Assembly: GCA_945893075.1 (NCBI GenBank)
Contig: CAMDDX010000002.1
Location: forward strand, 24,341 to 88,340
Direction of reading: 5' to 3'
From: Planctomyces sp. SH-PL62
Lineage (GTDB): Bacteria; Planctomycetota; Planctomycetia; Planctomycetales; Planctomycetaceae
DNA length: 64,000 nt
Shown: piece after piece, positions 1 to 9,775 of the stretch
Numbering within the stretch: position 1 is the stretch's first letter
How the letters are laid out: the number at the start of each line of letters is the position of its first letter
Translations under genes and position numbers: made by a program
Notes under the pieces: model-generated
Told to the model about the DNA's origin: nothing
Databases searched by the model: none
What the model saw: the letters and a program-made list of their open reading frames with translations, nothing else

Positions 1-2
1 AC

Positions 3-596
3 TTCAGCCAAGCCAACTTCGAGATCGCCAAAGCCGTCAACGGCAACCCCAACGACGGCAATAAAGGCTGGGCCATCTCGCCCGCTTACGGCGTGACTCA
101 CTGGGCCACGTTCGAGTGCAAGCAAGCGATCAACATCGAAGGTGGGACGCAATTGAAGATCGTGATGCACCACAAGTTTACTCAGCCGGATTATGTGCTG
201 GGCCGCTTCCGTATTTCGGTGGCCATCGACAAGACCGACGTCGGCCTGACGCTCGCCGACGACTACAAAGCGATCGTCGCGACACCCGCCGCTCAGCGAA
301 CGGCACCGCAGGCAGCTTTTCTGGCCAAACACTTCAAGGCGGTCGATCAGGAATTCGTCAACCTGCAAGCCGCCTTGGGAGTCGCCAATCAACCGCTACC
401 GGTCGACCCGAAACTGGTCGAACTGCAAGGCAAATTGGAACTTGTCAGCCAGCCCATCCCCCCGGATGGCCGACTACTCCAACTGCAAGCTGACACGAAA
501 AACAGCGAAAGCCAACTCGGCAACAAACGTCTGACCGCCGCACAAGACGTCGTTTGGGCCTTGATCAACACACCGTCGTTCTTGTTCAATCGGTGA
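3..596 (+). CDS. C-terminal part of a planctomycetal PSD1/DUF1553-type protein (5' truncated by window)
   Basis: Open frame from base 3 to TGA at 596; ends 'TAAQDVVWALINTPSFLFNR', typical DUF1553 C-terminus; followed by a DUF1501 gene downstream. Confidence 0.75.
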   Translation, partial: FSQANFEIAKAVNGNPNDGNKGWAISPAYGVTHWATFECKQAINIEGGTQLKIVMHHKFTQPDYVLGRFRISVAIDKTDVGLTLADDYKAIVATPAAQRTAPQAAFLAKHFKAVDQEFVNLQAALGVANQPLPVDPKLVELQGKLELVSQPIPPDGRLLQLQADTKNSESQLGNKRLTAAQDVVWALINTPSFLFNR

Positions 597-633
597 GACG
601 CGATTGGTCGATCTGAGGAATCGAGGTGCCGTC

Positions 634-969
634 ATGGTCACAATGACAAAGACTCCGAAAGCGGCGATCTTGGAAGTAGTTTCCAATCAACCCGACAATG
701 CAACCTGGGATGAACTGCAATACCACATTCAAGTTCGCGAAGGGATCGAGCGTGGTCTTCGGCAAGTCGAGACCGGTGAACATCGAGACGCCGAAGACGT
801 GTTTGATGAGTTGCTGAAAAAGGAAAACTGGTCCGAGTCCGATCATCGGCACTATGACGAAAGTGTTCTCGCTAAGTTGGAACACGCTCACGCCCAAGCC
901 GAAGCCGGAATGTTGTACGATGAGGAGGAAGTCTTCGCCGAGTTGTTGTCGGACGAGGACGTGGCATGA
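634..969 (+). CDS. Antitoxin-like protein with two tandem RelB-like motifs
   Basis: ORF 604..969, ATG at 634 likely; 'GIERGLRQVETGEHRDAEDVFDELL' and 'VLAKLEHAHAQAEAGMLYDEEEVFAELL'; 4-nt overlap with downstream toxin. Confidence 0.7.
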   Translation: MVTMTKTPKAAILEVVSNQPDNATWDELQYHIQVREGIERGLRQVETGEHRDAEDVFDELLKKENWSESDHRHYDESVLAKLEHAHAQAEAGMLYDEEEVFAELLSDEDVA

Positions 970-1262
970 GCCGCAGTCGCTGGACTGAAGACGCGAAGGT
1001 GGACCTCGCCGAGATCAAAGCCCACATCGCCGATGATTCCAGGGAAAACGCGAAAAGGTTCATCAAACGAATTCGAGCGGCTGTCAAAGCCATTCACTTT
1101 CCAGAATCAGGCAGCCGCGTCCTTCAATTTGACAAAGTGGATCTGCGAGAGATTTACGTCGGAAACCATCGCGTGATCTATCGAGTTGTGAAAAATGAGA
1201 TTTGGGTTTACCGAGTGATCCACGGAGCCAGACGGCTCCCGGACTCGCTCGGGCAACTCTAA
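966..1262 (+). CDS. RelE/ParE-family toxin
   Basis: 'WTEDAKVDLAEIKAHIADDSRENAKRFIKRIRAAV...LREIYVGNHRVIYRVVKNEIWVYRVIHGARRLP' ParE-like. Confidence 0.85.
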   Translation: MSRSRWTEDAKVDLAEIKAHIADDSRENAKRFIKRIRAAVKAIHFPESGSRVLQFDKVDLREIYVGNHRVIYRVVKNEIWVYRVIHGARRLPDSLGQL

Positions 1263-1325
1263 GAGAATTTGAATCGTTCAAGCCCTTTCGAATGGTGGTC
1301 AGCATTTTCTTCAAAGGAAACAAAC

Positions 1326-2795
1326 ATGCTTTCTCTTCTTGGTCAACGTGCGAAAGATTTCTGTGATCGCCGACAAGGGATGTCTCGCCGCGACGTTTTG
1401 CGAGTCGGTGGCAGCGGGATGTTCGGGCTGACGCTCGGCTCGATACTGAAGATGCAGGCGCAGGCTGAAGAGACCAAGATCACTGGTGGGCCGGGTTGGG
1501 GAAAAGCCAAGAGCGTCGTGCTCATCTACCTGCAAGGTGGGCCTTCACATTTGGACCTGTGGGATCCAAAACCGGATGCTCCGGACAATGTGAAGAGTAT
1601 CTTCCAGCCGATCGACACCAAGCTGCCCGGCGTGAACTTCACCGAGATTCTGCCGAAGCTCGCGCAGATCAACGACAAGTTCACGATGATCCGCTCGCTG
1701 GGCTACACGCCCAACGGGTTGTTCAATCACACGGCCGCCATCTATCAGATGATGACCGGCTACACGACCGACAAGGTCAGCGCGTCGGGACAATTGGAGC
1801 CCCCAAGCCCGAAGGACTTCCCGAACTTCGGCTCGAACATCATCCGCCTCAAGCCGCCGACCGAACCGATGCTGCCGTTCGTGATGCTGCCTCGACCGCT
1901 GCAAGAGAGCAACGTCGTCGGCAAGGGAGGCACCGCCGGATTCCTCGGCAAAGCCTTCGACCCGTACACGCTCTACCCAGAGGGTGACGATCTCGACATG
2001 AACAAGATGGAGAAGATTAAGGTCGATGATTTGCAGCTTCGTCCGGAGGTCTTCTCCGTTCGACTCGAACGCCGCGCGCGTTTGCGTGACACGATCAACG
2101 CCAGCATGAAGTCGATCGACGCGGCGGTGAAGGACTACAACCTCGACGCCTACTACGACCAAGCCCTGCGATTGATCGTCTCCGGCCGCGCCCGCGAAGC
2201 GTTCAATCTGAGCGCCGAGAATCCGGAAACGCGAGCACGCTATGGCCGCACGACGTTCGGCCAGAGCTTGCTGCTGGCACGTCGCTTGGTGGAAGCCGGC
2301 ACGCGCGTTGTGGAAGTCGTATGGCCGAAGGTCGCCAACAGTGACAATCACTCGTGGGACCATCACGCCGGTTTGCCCGATCGTATGAAGAAGCAGTCGG
2401 GTCCGATGCTCGATACCGGATTGTCGGCGTTCCTCAGTGATCTCGATGAACGCGGGATGTTGGAAGAGACCCTCGTGCTGTGCGTCGGCGAGTTCGGCCG
2501 CAGCCCGAACCGCGGAGTCAGCACCTCCGGCAACAGCAACACCGCCGATGGCCGCGATCACTGGCCGTACTGCTACACCTGCGTCATGGCCGGTGCCGGT
2601 GTGAAGCGCGGAGTCGTCTACGGCAAGAGCGACAAGACCGCTTCCAGCCAACTCGAAAACCCGGTCCATCCGATCGAGTTGCTGGCGTCGATCTACCACT
2701 CCTTCGGAATTCACCCGGAGACGATCGTCTATAACCACCTGAACCAACCGCGCGAGTTGGTAAAGGCTCAGGCTGTGACAAGCTTGTTCGCGTAA
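1326..2795 (+). CDS. DUF1501 domain-containing protein
   Basis: '[23 protein letters not shown]...[23 protein letters not shown]...GEFGRSP' sulfatase-like DUF1501. Confidence 0.92.
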   Translation: MLSLLGQRAKDFCDRRQGMSRRDVLRVGGSGMFGLTLGSILKMQAQAEETKITGGPGWGKAKSVVLIYLQGGPSHLDLWDPKPDAPDNVKSIFQPIDTKLPGVNFTEILPKLAQINDKFTMIRSLGYTPNGLFNHTAAIYQMMTGYTTDKVSASGQLEPPSPKDFPNFGSNIIRLKPPTEPMLPFVMLPRPLQESNVVGKGGTAGFLGKAFDPYTLYPEGDDLDMNKMEKIKVDDLQLRPEVFSVRLERRARLRDTINASMKSIDAAVKDYNLDAYYDQALRLIVSGRAREAFNLSAENPETRARYGRTTFGQSLLLARRLVEAGTRVVEVVWPKVANSDNHSWDHHAGLPDRMKKQSGPMLDTGLSAFLSDLDERGMLEETLVLCVGEFGRSPNRGVSTSGNSNTADGRDHWPYCYTCVMAGAGVKRGVVYGKSDKTASSQLENPVHPIELLASIYHSFGIHPETIVYNHLNQPRELVKAQAVTSLFA

Positions 2796-2812
2796 TGAAT
2801 CCAGTTCGTACC

Positions 2813-2858
2813 GGATCGGCGTCGCTCGGCGACGCCGATCCGAGTTGCGAAGCAACTC
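2813..2858. repeat. Double perfect hairpin (13-bp stem/3-nt loop then 7-bp stem/3-nt loop)
   Basis: ggatcggcgtcgc-tcg-gcgacgccgatcc followed by gagttgc-gaa-gcaactc. Confidence 0.9.
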
Positions 2859-2876
2859 GGCCACAGGGGATTCATC

Positions 2877-3308
2877 ATGGAGCCAACAATGGGACGAGTG
2901 ACGACCCCCGCGCTGATCGAGAATCTGGAAGACCTCTGGATGGCGAATCGCGGGTTGCAAACGAGCGAATCCGTCCGCCGAGTCCAAGTCGAAGACGCGT
3001 TGGTGGATACCGGCGCAATGATTCTGTCGTTGCCCACCAATCTCATTCAGCAACTCGGATTGAAGTCCACCGGTCAGAAGCGGACGATGACAGCGGGTGG
3101 TCCACGCACGACTTCGGTGTATCAGGCCGTCAAGCTGACCGTGCAAGATCGTGATTGCACGGTCGATGTCTTGGAAGTCCCCGATGCAGTCCCGGTTCTC
3201 ATTGGACAAGTGCCGCTCGAAATCTTGGACTTTGTGATTGATATGCCGAACCGCCGGTTGATCGGCAACCCAGCACACGGCGGTCAGCAGATGTTTGAAA
3301 TGTATTGA
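2877..3308 (+). CDS. Retropepsin-like aspartic protease (clan AA) family protein
   Basis: 'VEDALVDTGAMILSLPTNLIQQLGL' (D-T-G) and 'VPVLIGQVPLEILDFVIDMPNRRL'. Confidence 0.75.
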   Translation: MEPTMGRVTTPALIENLEDLWMANRGLQTSESVRRVQVEDALVDTGAMILSLPTNLIQQLGLKSTGQKRTMTAGGPRTTSVYQAVKLTVQDRDCTVDVLEVPDAVPVLIGQVPLEILDFVIDMPNRRLIGNPAHGGQQMFEMY

Positions 3309-3386
3309 GCCGCTTTCGTGGCCACCGCTAGAACCCCGCGAGTTCCTGGCAACATCGACTCGACTTGCATCACAAGGGTCTGCGGA

Positions 3387-5288
3387 ATGAACTCCTCCAC
3401 GTTCGACGACGTTCTGCGCATTTATGGTCTGGAAAATTGGGGAGCGGGCTACTTCTCGATCAATCGCAGCGGCCATTTGGCGGTCCACCCAGAGAAGGGG
3501 GACGCTCGCGCGGCGGACGTCTATGAACTGGTGCGCGAACTGATCGATCAGCGAAAGCTCGCGCCGCCGTTTCTGCTCCGGTTTCCGCAGATCCTGGGGG
3601 CTCAGTTGCAACGGCTGTGCTTAGCCTACGAGTCTGCGGCGAAACAGTTCGAGTACACCGGCGGGCACTTCCCGGTCTTTCCGATGAAGGTCAATCCGCG
3701 CCGCGAAGTGGTTGAGGAATTCCTGCGTGAAGGCAAGCGGCAGGCCGTCGGCGTCGAGTGTGGATCGAAGGCGGAGTTGTACGCCGCGTTGTCGCTCGAA
3801 CAGCCGGCAGACAGTTTGCTAGTTTGCAACGGCTTCAAGGACGAAACGTTTTTACGGCTGGCGTTGCTCGGTGTGCAGTCGGGCAAGCGTGTCGTCATCG
3901 TGATCGAGAAGCTCAACGAACTGAAGCTGGCGTTGAAGCTCGCCGAAGAAACCGGTGCGCTGCCGTGGATCGGGTTGCGAGCCAAGCTGTACTCGAAAGG
4001 CTCCGGCAAGTGGGCGTCGTCCGGTGGCGAGTCGGCGAAGTTCGGGCTGACGACTTCGGAAATCCTCGAATGCGTGCGGCTGCTGCGAGTGGCCAACAAG
4101 ATCGGCTCGCTCAAGCTGCTGCACTTTCACATCGGCTCGCAAATCACCGACGTGAAGCGCGTGAAGAACGCGATGAAAGAGGCGGCTCGCGTGTACGCCA
4201 AGATTCGGCAGATGCAGATCGAGGTCGAATACCTCGACATCGGCGGCGGGTTGGGAGTCGATTACGACGGCTCGAAGACGACATTTGAAGGCTCGGTCAA
4301 TTACTCGGTCGAGGAGTTCGCCAACAACGTCGTCTACACGATCAAGTCGGTCTGCGACGACGAGCAGGTGCCGCACCCGCACCTCGTCACCGAAAGCGGC
4401 CGAGTGATGACGGCATATCACACGCTGTTCGTCACGGAGATCCGCGACGAGATCGAAACCTTCGCCGACGACATTCCGATGGCCGCCGTCGATGACGACG
4501 ATCCGCAGGTCATCTACGAACTCAAGTCGCTGCTCGACGGCGTCAACAGCAAAAACTATCGCGAGTACTACCACGACGCGCTCGACCAGAAGGACGAGTT
4601 GCACACGCAATTCAACCTCGGCCTCGTCAGCCTGGAAGACCGTGCGAAGGGGGAAGTGCTGTTCTGGGAGATTTGTGCCAAGGCTTCGCAACTGGCCCAT
4701 CAGACGGACGCCGACGAGCCGGAGTTCGACGAACTCAAACGCATTCTCGCAGCAAAATATCTCTGCAACTTCTCGGTCTTTCGTTCGGCTCCCGATTCGT
4801 TTGCGATCAATCAGCTCTTCCCGATCATGCCGATTCACCGACTGAACGAACTCCCGACCGACTTCGCCACGCTGGCTGATGTGACCTGCGATTCCGACGG
4901 TTGTATTGATCGCTTTGTCGATCTCAAGGATGTGAAGCAGGTGCTGGAGTTGCACAAGTTCGACGATCAGCAGCCGTACTTCGTCGCGCTGTTCCTGACC
5001 GGCGCGTATCAAGAGGTCATGGGGAGCTTTCACAACCTGTTCGGTCTTCCGACGGAAGCTCAGGTCGTCATCGACACCGGCGGGAGCTATCACATCACGA
5101 AGCTGATCAACGGCAGCCGCGTATCCGACATGCTCAGCTTCGCGAAGTATGACAAGCAGCAGTGTCTCGAAAACTTTCAGAGGCAGATCACGGCGCAAGT
5201 CGCCGGTGGTCGGCTCGACCAAACGCACGCCGAGTCCGCCGTGAAGCATTACGAGCAAGCGGTCAACGGCTCGACGTATTTGGAATAA
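3387..5288 (+). CDS. speA: Biosynthetic arginine decarboxylase
   Basis: PLP-dependent ADC: 'YTGGHFPVFPMKVNPRREVVEEFL', 'LLHFHIGSQI', 'YLDIGGGLGVDYDGS'. Confidence 0.93.
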   Translation: MNSSTFDDVLRIYGLENWGAGYFSINRSGHLAVHPEKGDARAADVYELVRELIDQRKLAPPFLLRFPQILGAQLQRLCLAYESAAKQFEYTGGHFPVFPMKVNPRREVVEEFLREGKRQAVGVECGSKAELYAALSLEQPADSLLVCNGFKDETFLRLALLGVQSGKRVVIVIEKLNELKLALKLAEETGALPWIGLRAKLYSKGSGKWASSGGESAKFGLTTSEILECVRLLRVANKIGSLKLLHFHIGSQITDVKRVKNAMKEAARVYAKIRQMQIEVEYLDIGGGLGVDYDGSKTTFEGSVNYSVEEFANNVVYTIKSVCDDEQVPHPHLVTESGRVMTAYHTLFVTEIRDEIETFADDIPMAAVDDDDPQVIYELKSLLDGVNSKNYREYYHDALDQKDELHTQFNLGLVSLEDRAKGEVLFWEICAKASQLAHQTDADEPEFDELKRILAAKYLCNFSVFRSAPDSFAINQLFPIMPIHRLNELPTDFATLADVTCDSDGCIDRFVDLKDVKQVLELHKFDDQQPYFVALFLTGAYQEVMGSFHNLFGLPTEAQVVIDTGGSYHITKLINGSRVSDMLSFAKYDKQQCLENFQRQITAQVAGGRLDQTHAESAVKHYEQAVNGSTYLE

Positions 5289-5289
5289 C

Positions 5290-5377
5290 GGGGTCGGGAG
5301 TCTTTTTCAGGTCGGCGTCAAAGAGCTTTCGGAGGTCAACCGGTAACATCGCCGACCTGAAAAAGACTCCGGACCCC
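5290..5377. repeat. Intergenic inverted repeat, 28-bp arms (family H)
   Basis: ggggtcgggagtctttttcaggtcggcg (5290-5317) / cgccgacctgaaaaagactccggacccc (5350-5377), 1 mismatch. Confidence 0.9.
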
Positions 5378-5402
5378 TTCGCGCGTTTTCGAATTCGCCG
5401 AC

Positions 5403-6335
5403 ATGACCACGACCGGTTCGCCATTCTCTGCTCAGCCATATCAAGGGATCGCGACGTTCGGCCGCCGGCCGCAGACGCGCGAGTTGTCTGGCGTCGATGT
5501 CGCGATCCTCGGCGTGCCGTACGACAGCTCGACGTCGTATCGCAGCGGAGCACGCTTTGGGCCGCGAGCGATTCGTGAGCAATCGCTGTTGCTGTGGGGC
5601 TACAACAACGCGCAGCAGGTCGCACCATTCGAGGTGCTCAACGTCGTCGATTACGGCGACGTCGATGTCGTGCCGGTGGACATCACGGCCACTCATCGTG
5701 CGATCGAACAAACTGCGGCGACAATCCTGCAAGCCGGTACGCGACTCATTACGCTCGGCGGCGACCATTCCATCAGCCTGCCGTTGCTGCGAGCTCATCA
5801 CGAACGTCACGGCCCGCTGGCCGTCGTCCACTTCGACGCCCACCCCGATACGTGGGACGAAGAATATCCGTCGTTCAAATACAGCCACGGAACGCCGTTT
5901 CGCCGTGCGATCGAAGAGCAACTGATCGACACACAGGCGTATCTGCAAATCGGCATTCGTGGGCCGACTGGCGGGCCACAGGACTATGCGGATGCGCGTC
6001 AGCTCGGTGCCCGCATGATGACGTTCGACGAAGTGACCGATTTGGGATTGCCCGCCGTGTTGACCGAAGTGCGGCAGCGCGTGGGCGGTCGTCCGTTGTA
6101 CGTCACGCTGGACATCGACGCCGTCGATCCCGCGTTCGCCCCCGGTACGGGGACTCCGGAAGTTGGCGGCTTCACGAGTCACCAGATGCTGCGATTGCTG
6201 CGAGGATTGTCCGGTTTGAACCTCGTCGGAGCGGATCTCGTCGAAGTTGCTCCGCCGTACGATCCTCAACAGATCACGGCGATTCTGGCGGCGAATCTCG
6301 TCTTCGAGTTGCTGTCGATGATGGCGACAAAGTAG
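5403..6335 (+). CDS. speB: Agmatinase / ureohydrolase
   Basis: 'TLGGDHSISLPLLRAHH', 'VVHFDAHPDTWDE', 'LDIDAVDPAFAPGTGTPEVGG'. Confidence 0.93.
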   Translation: MTTTGSPFSAQPYQGIATFGRRPQTRELSGVDVAILGVPYDSSTSYRSGARFGPRAIREQSLLLWGYNNAQQVAPFEVLNVVDYGDVDVVPVDITATHRAIEQTAATILQAGTRLITLGGDHSISLPLLRAHHERHGPLAVVHFDAHPDTWDEEYPSFKYSHGTPFRRAIEEQLIDTQAYLQIGIRGPTGGPQDYADARQLGARMMTFDEVTDLGLPAVLTEVRQRVGGRPLYVTLDIDAVDPAFAPGTGTPEVGGFTSHQMLRLLRGLSGLNLVGADLVEVAPPYDPQQITAILAANLVFELLSMMATK

Positions 6336-6385
6336 ACCGGTCACTCCGTGACCGGAACGTTCGAGTCACGGAGTGACTCGTCTAC
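6332..6385. repeat. Intergenic paired hairpin (family D)
   Basis: gtagaccggtcactccgtgaccgg ... agtcacggagtgactcgtctac; each arm is itself a hairpin. Confidence 0.9.
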
Positions 6386-6421
6386 GATGTTCTGCAAACC
6401 CGCCTACAACTTGGAATCGTT

Positions 6422-7321
6422 ATGGAACTCAAGACGTTGGAAATCCACGGACATCAACCGGGACCGAAGCTGTTGATCACGGCGGGCGTACACGGCGATG
6501 AATTCGAGCCGATGGCGGCCGTGCGCCGGTTGATGAAAGAGGTTGATCCGCAACACCTGCGCGGCAAGCTGACGCTGGTGCCGGTCGTCAACGAGTCCGC
6601 ATTTCAAATGAGACGCCGCGCCGGCGAAGACGGAAAGGATCTGGCTCGGACATGCCCCGGCCTTGAAGTCGGCAGCCTCACCGAGCAAGTCGCGTTCGCG
6701 CTTTCACAACTGATCCGGTCGGCGGACTATTACATCGACCTGCACACCGGCGGGACGGCCTACACGGTCTTGCCGCTGAGTGGCTACACGCTGCACGCTG
6801 ATCCGAAGGTATTGGCCGTGCAGCGGCGGATGGCTCAAGTCTTTGGGTTGGATGTCGTGTGGGGCACCGACCCGAACTTGGACGGCCGGTCGCTGTCAGT
6901 CGCTCGCGATGCCAACGTGCCAGCGATCTATTGCGAGTACCTCGGCGGCGGCCGCTGCGATCCGGCGGGCATCGACGCGTATGTGCGCGGCTGCCGCAAC
7001 GTGATGATTGAACTCGGACTGCTTGAGGGCTCACCGGACATCCCGCGTCCGCCGCTGATCGTCGAAGACCATCGACCCGACGCGGGACACATGCAGATCA
7101 ATCACCCGTCGCCGTGCGAGGGGTTCTTCGAGCCTGCTGTTGTGCTTGGCCAACGAATCCGTATCGGCGATCTCATCGGGACTGTGTGCGACGTGCTCGG
7201 AGAACGTGTCGAACGAATTGAGTCCCGCTACACTGGCCTCGTCATCGTGTTGCACACATTCCCAACGGTTGCGAAAGACGATAGCGTGGCGGTGGTGATG
7301 GAAATGGTTGGTTTCAGTTGA
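6422..7321 (+). CDS. Succinylglutamate desuccinylase/aspartoacylase-family protein (M14-like)
   Basis: 'LLITAGVHGDEFEPMAAVRRLM', 'DYYIDLHTGG'. Confidence 0.85.
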   Translation: MELKTLEIHGHQPGPKLLITAGVHGDEFEPMAAVRRLMKEVDPQHLRGKLTLVPVVNESAFQMRRRAGEDGKDLARTCPGLEVGSLTEQVAFALSQLIRSADYYIDLHTGGTAYTVLPLSGYTLHADPKVLAVQRRMAQVFGLDVVWGTDPNLDGRSLSVARDANVPAIYCEYLGGGRCDPAGIDAYVRGCRNVMIELGLLEGSPDIPRPPLIVEDHRPDAGHMQINHPSPCEGFFEPAVVLGQRIRIGDLIGTVCDVLGERVERIESRYTGLVIVLHTFPTVAKDDSVAVVMEMVGFS

Positions 7322-7333
7322 AGGAGTGTGATC

Positions 7334-7564
7334 ATGACTCGAATCGTGGTTGACAAGGAAATGCGTGAGAAGCTGCTGAAATCAAAGACGATTGAATTCG
7401 TCGACGACACCGGCGCGATCCTTGGCGCGTTTATTTCTCGGCAGCCGGTTTCCTATCCGCCCGGCGTGATACCGCCGATCAGTGACGAAGAACGTCAGCG
7501 ATTGCTTGCTGAGCCTGGTATCTACACGACCGAGGAAGTTTTCGAACATTTGCGGAGCTTGTGA
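7334..7564 (+). CDS. Antitoxin-like small protein (FVDDxGxxLG family)
   Basis: 'MTRIVVDKEMREKLLKSKTIEFVDDTGAILGAF'; overlaps downstream toxin (TGATG); paralogous to 52265..52498. Confidence 0.65.
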   Translation: MTRIVVDKEMREKLLKSKTIEFVDDTGAILGAFISRQPVSYPPGVIPPISDEERQRLLAEPGIYTTEEVFEHLRSL

Positions 7565-7821
7565 TGTTCACCGTCACTTGGACGCAATCGGCGGAAGACG
7601 GCCTTGCAATCGTTTGGATGAATGCCAGTTCGTCCGAACGACAGGAAATCACCCGGTATGCAGCGGAACTCATTCGAAACCTTCGTGCTACCGCTGACGC
7701 CATCGGTGAATCCAGAGAAGCAGGTGTCCGAATTCTTGCTGAAACGACACTCGGCCTTGAGTTTCGAGTTTCAGTGCCTGACCGACTCGTCACCGTGTTT
7801 CGAGTTTGGCATATTCAATAA
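7564..7821 (+). CDS. RelE/ParE-like toxin
   Basis: 'MFTVTWTQSAEDGLAIVWMNASSSERQEITRYAAELIRNL...GLEFRVSVPDRLVTVFRVWHI'; paralogous to 52005..52268. Confidence 0.65.
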   Translation: MFTVTWTQSAEDGLAIVWMNASSSERQEITRYAAELIRNLRATADAIGESREAGVRILAETTLGLEFRVSVPDRLVTVFRVWHIQ

Positions 7822-7874
7822 GTCAGCAACTCTCCCCGTCTTCATCAACAACCAGGAAGTCGAATACACCCACC

Positions 7875-8666
7875 ATGCGAACCAGCCGAATCAAAGCCAA
7901 GCTCAGCAAGAATCAACCCGTTCTGCTCACGACTCTGCATTACTCCGATCCGTCGATCTTCGAGATGGCCAGCCTCATGGGCTTCGATGGGATCTGGCTC
8001 GATCTGGAGCATCATCATCACAGCGTCGAGACGGCGAACACGCTGCTGCGAGCCGCTCGTGTCGGAACATCCGATGTCATGGTGCGTCCGGCCAAAGGGG
8101 AATTCATGCGGATGGGTCGCATCCTCGAAGCGGGCGCGACCGGCATCATGTATCCGCGCTGCGATAACGCGGCCGAGGCTCGTGAGGTCGTCCGCTGGTC
8201 GAAGTTCGCTCCGCTCGGTCAGCGCGGCATCGACGCGGCCAATCCCGATAACCCGTACTGCATGATGCCGCTGGTCGATTATCTCAAGGCGGCGAACGAG
8301 CAGACTTTTATCGTCATTCAGATCGAAGATCCGAGTGCGTTGGCACAAGTCGATGAGATTGCGGCCGTGCCCGGTGTGGACATCGTCTTCTTTGGACCTG
8401 GCGACTTCAGCATCCTCAGCGGCATCCCCGGCCAGATGAATCATGAGTTGATCAAGGACGCGATGCGCAAAGTCTCGGCCGCGTGCCAGAAGGCGGGTAA
8501 GAATTGGGGTATGCCGATCTTCAACATCGAGCACGCCCAAGAAGTCCTGAGCCTGGGTGGCCGATTCCTCTGCCATAGCGCCGACATCCTGCTCGTGAAG
8601 AACGGGCTAGAAGATATTCAGAAGCGATTTGCTCCGCTGGGTGTGACCTGCGAGCGTGCGAATTGA
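7875..8666 (+). CDS. HpcH/HpaI aldolase/citrate lyase family protein
   Basis: 'ASLMGFDGIWLDLEHHHHSVETANTLLRAARVGTSDVMVRPAKGEFMRMGRILEAGATGIMYPRCDNAAEA'. Confidence 0.9.
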   Translation: MRTSRIKAKLSKNQPVLLTTLHYSDPSIFEMASLMGFDGIWLDLEHHHHSVETANTLLRAARVGTSDVMVRPAKGEFMRMGRILEAGATGIMYPRCDNAAEAREVVRWSKFAPLGQRGIDAANPDNPYCMMPLVDYLKAANEQTFIVIQIEDPSALAQVDEIAAVPGVDIVFFGPGDFSILSGIPGQMNHELIKDAMRKVSAACQKAGKNWGMPIFNIEHAQEVLSLGGRFLCHSADILLVKNGLEDIQKRFAPLGVTCERAN

Positions 8667-8671
8667 AAAAG

Positions 8672-8739
8672 AGCCCGACGAATTGAAGGAGACGACGAAT
8701 GAGATCGCATCATTCGTCGTCTCCTTTCATTCGTCGGGC
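8672..8739. repeat. Intergenic inverted repeat (family B, GACGAAT)
   Basis: gcccgacgaattgaaggagacgacgaatg / cattcgtcgtctcctttcattcgtcgggc. Confidence 0.92.
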
Positions 8740-8770
8740 ACTCTCCTGTCCTGAGATCAAATGAAACGAA

Positions 8771-9775
8771 ATGCCCAACTCTCTTCACAAATTGCTCGTC
8801 GTCGGTGTCGGCTCAATCGGTGAGCGACATTTGCGCTGCTTTCTGACAACCGGCCGGGCTGAGGCTGTCTTCGTCGAGGTAAATCCCTCGCTGCGACAAA
8901 CGATTGCCGAGCGATACGGCGTGCCCGGCTTTGCCAGCCTTGAAGAAGCACTGGCGACTCAACCGACACTCGCCGTCGTCGCCGTCCCCGCGCATCTGCA
9001 TATCGAGATCGCGACAAAACTCGCCGAGAGTGGTTTGCACCTGCTCATTGAAAAGCCGTTGAGCACTTCGACGGCTGGCATCGAACGACTGCAACAGATT
9101 GTGTGCGATCGCGGTCTCATCGCCGGAGTTGCGTACGTCTATCGCAGTCATCCGCTTCTGACGGCGATGCGGGTGGCGATTCAGGATGGACGCTGCGGCC
9201 GGCCGGTCGAACTGATCGCCGTCTCCGGGCAACACTTTCCGACGTACCGTCCCGCGTATCGCGACATCTACTACAAAGACCGCACGACCGGCGGCGGCGC
9301 GATTCAAGACGCACTCACGCACGTCATCAATGCCGGCGAGTGGCTGCTTGGACCCGTTCAGCGTTTGGTCGCTGACGCCGCGCATCAAGTGCTGGAAGGA
9401 GTCTCTGTCGAAGACACCGTGCATCTGCTGGCTCGGCATGGCGAGGTCATGGCCAGCTACAGTCTCAATCAGCATCAAGCCCCGAACGAATTCACGCTGA
9501 CGGTTGTCTGTGAACGAGGCGCGATCCGCTGGGAATCGCACCTCAATCGGATGAGCTGGATGACCGCCCCCGGCGGTGAATGGCACGAAGACCGGATCAC
9601 CCCGCTCGAGCGCGACACGCTGTTTGTTCGCCAAGCTAATCAGTTTCTGACGGCCATCGAAGAGGGCGCTCTCCCCGCGTGCTCGCTGGACGACGGCCTG
9701 CAAACGTTGCGAGTCAACCTCGCCGCACTGGCCAGCGCCGATGGTGCCGGCTGGCAGACGATTCATGTGACGTAG
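8771..9775 (+). CDS. Gfo/Idh/MocA family oxidoreductase
   Basis: 'LLVVGVGSIGERHLRCF...AVPAHLHIEIATKLAESGLHLLIEKPLS'. Confidence 0.9.
   Translation: MPNSLHKLLVVGVGSIGERHLRCFLTTGRAEAVFVEVNPSLRQTIAERYGVPGFASLEEALATQPTLAVVAVPAHLHIEIATKLAESGLHLLIEKPLSTSTAGIERLQQIVCDRGLIAGVAYVYRSHPLLTAMRVAIQDGRCGRPVELIAVSGQHFPTYRPAYRDIYYKDRTTGGGAIQDALTHVINAGEWLLGPVQRLVADAAHQVLEGVSVEDTVHLLARHGEVMASYSLNQHQAPNEFTLTVVCERGAIRWESHLNRMSWMTAPGGEWHEDRITPLERDTLFVRQANQFLTAIEEGALPACSLDDGLQTLRVNLAALASADGAGWQTIHVT

Noticed and set aside
1545-3611. 688-aa minus-strand ORF opposite the DUF1501 gene
   Set aside because: Antisense shadow ORF of a GC-rich well-supported + strand gene; Arg/His/Val-rich composition with no recognisable domain.
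3852-5258. 468-aa minus-strand ORF opposite speA
   Set aside because: Shadow ORF opposite arginine decarboxylase; low-information composition.
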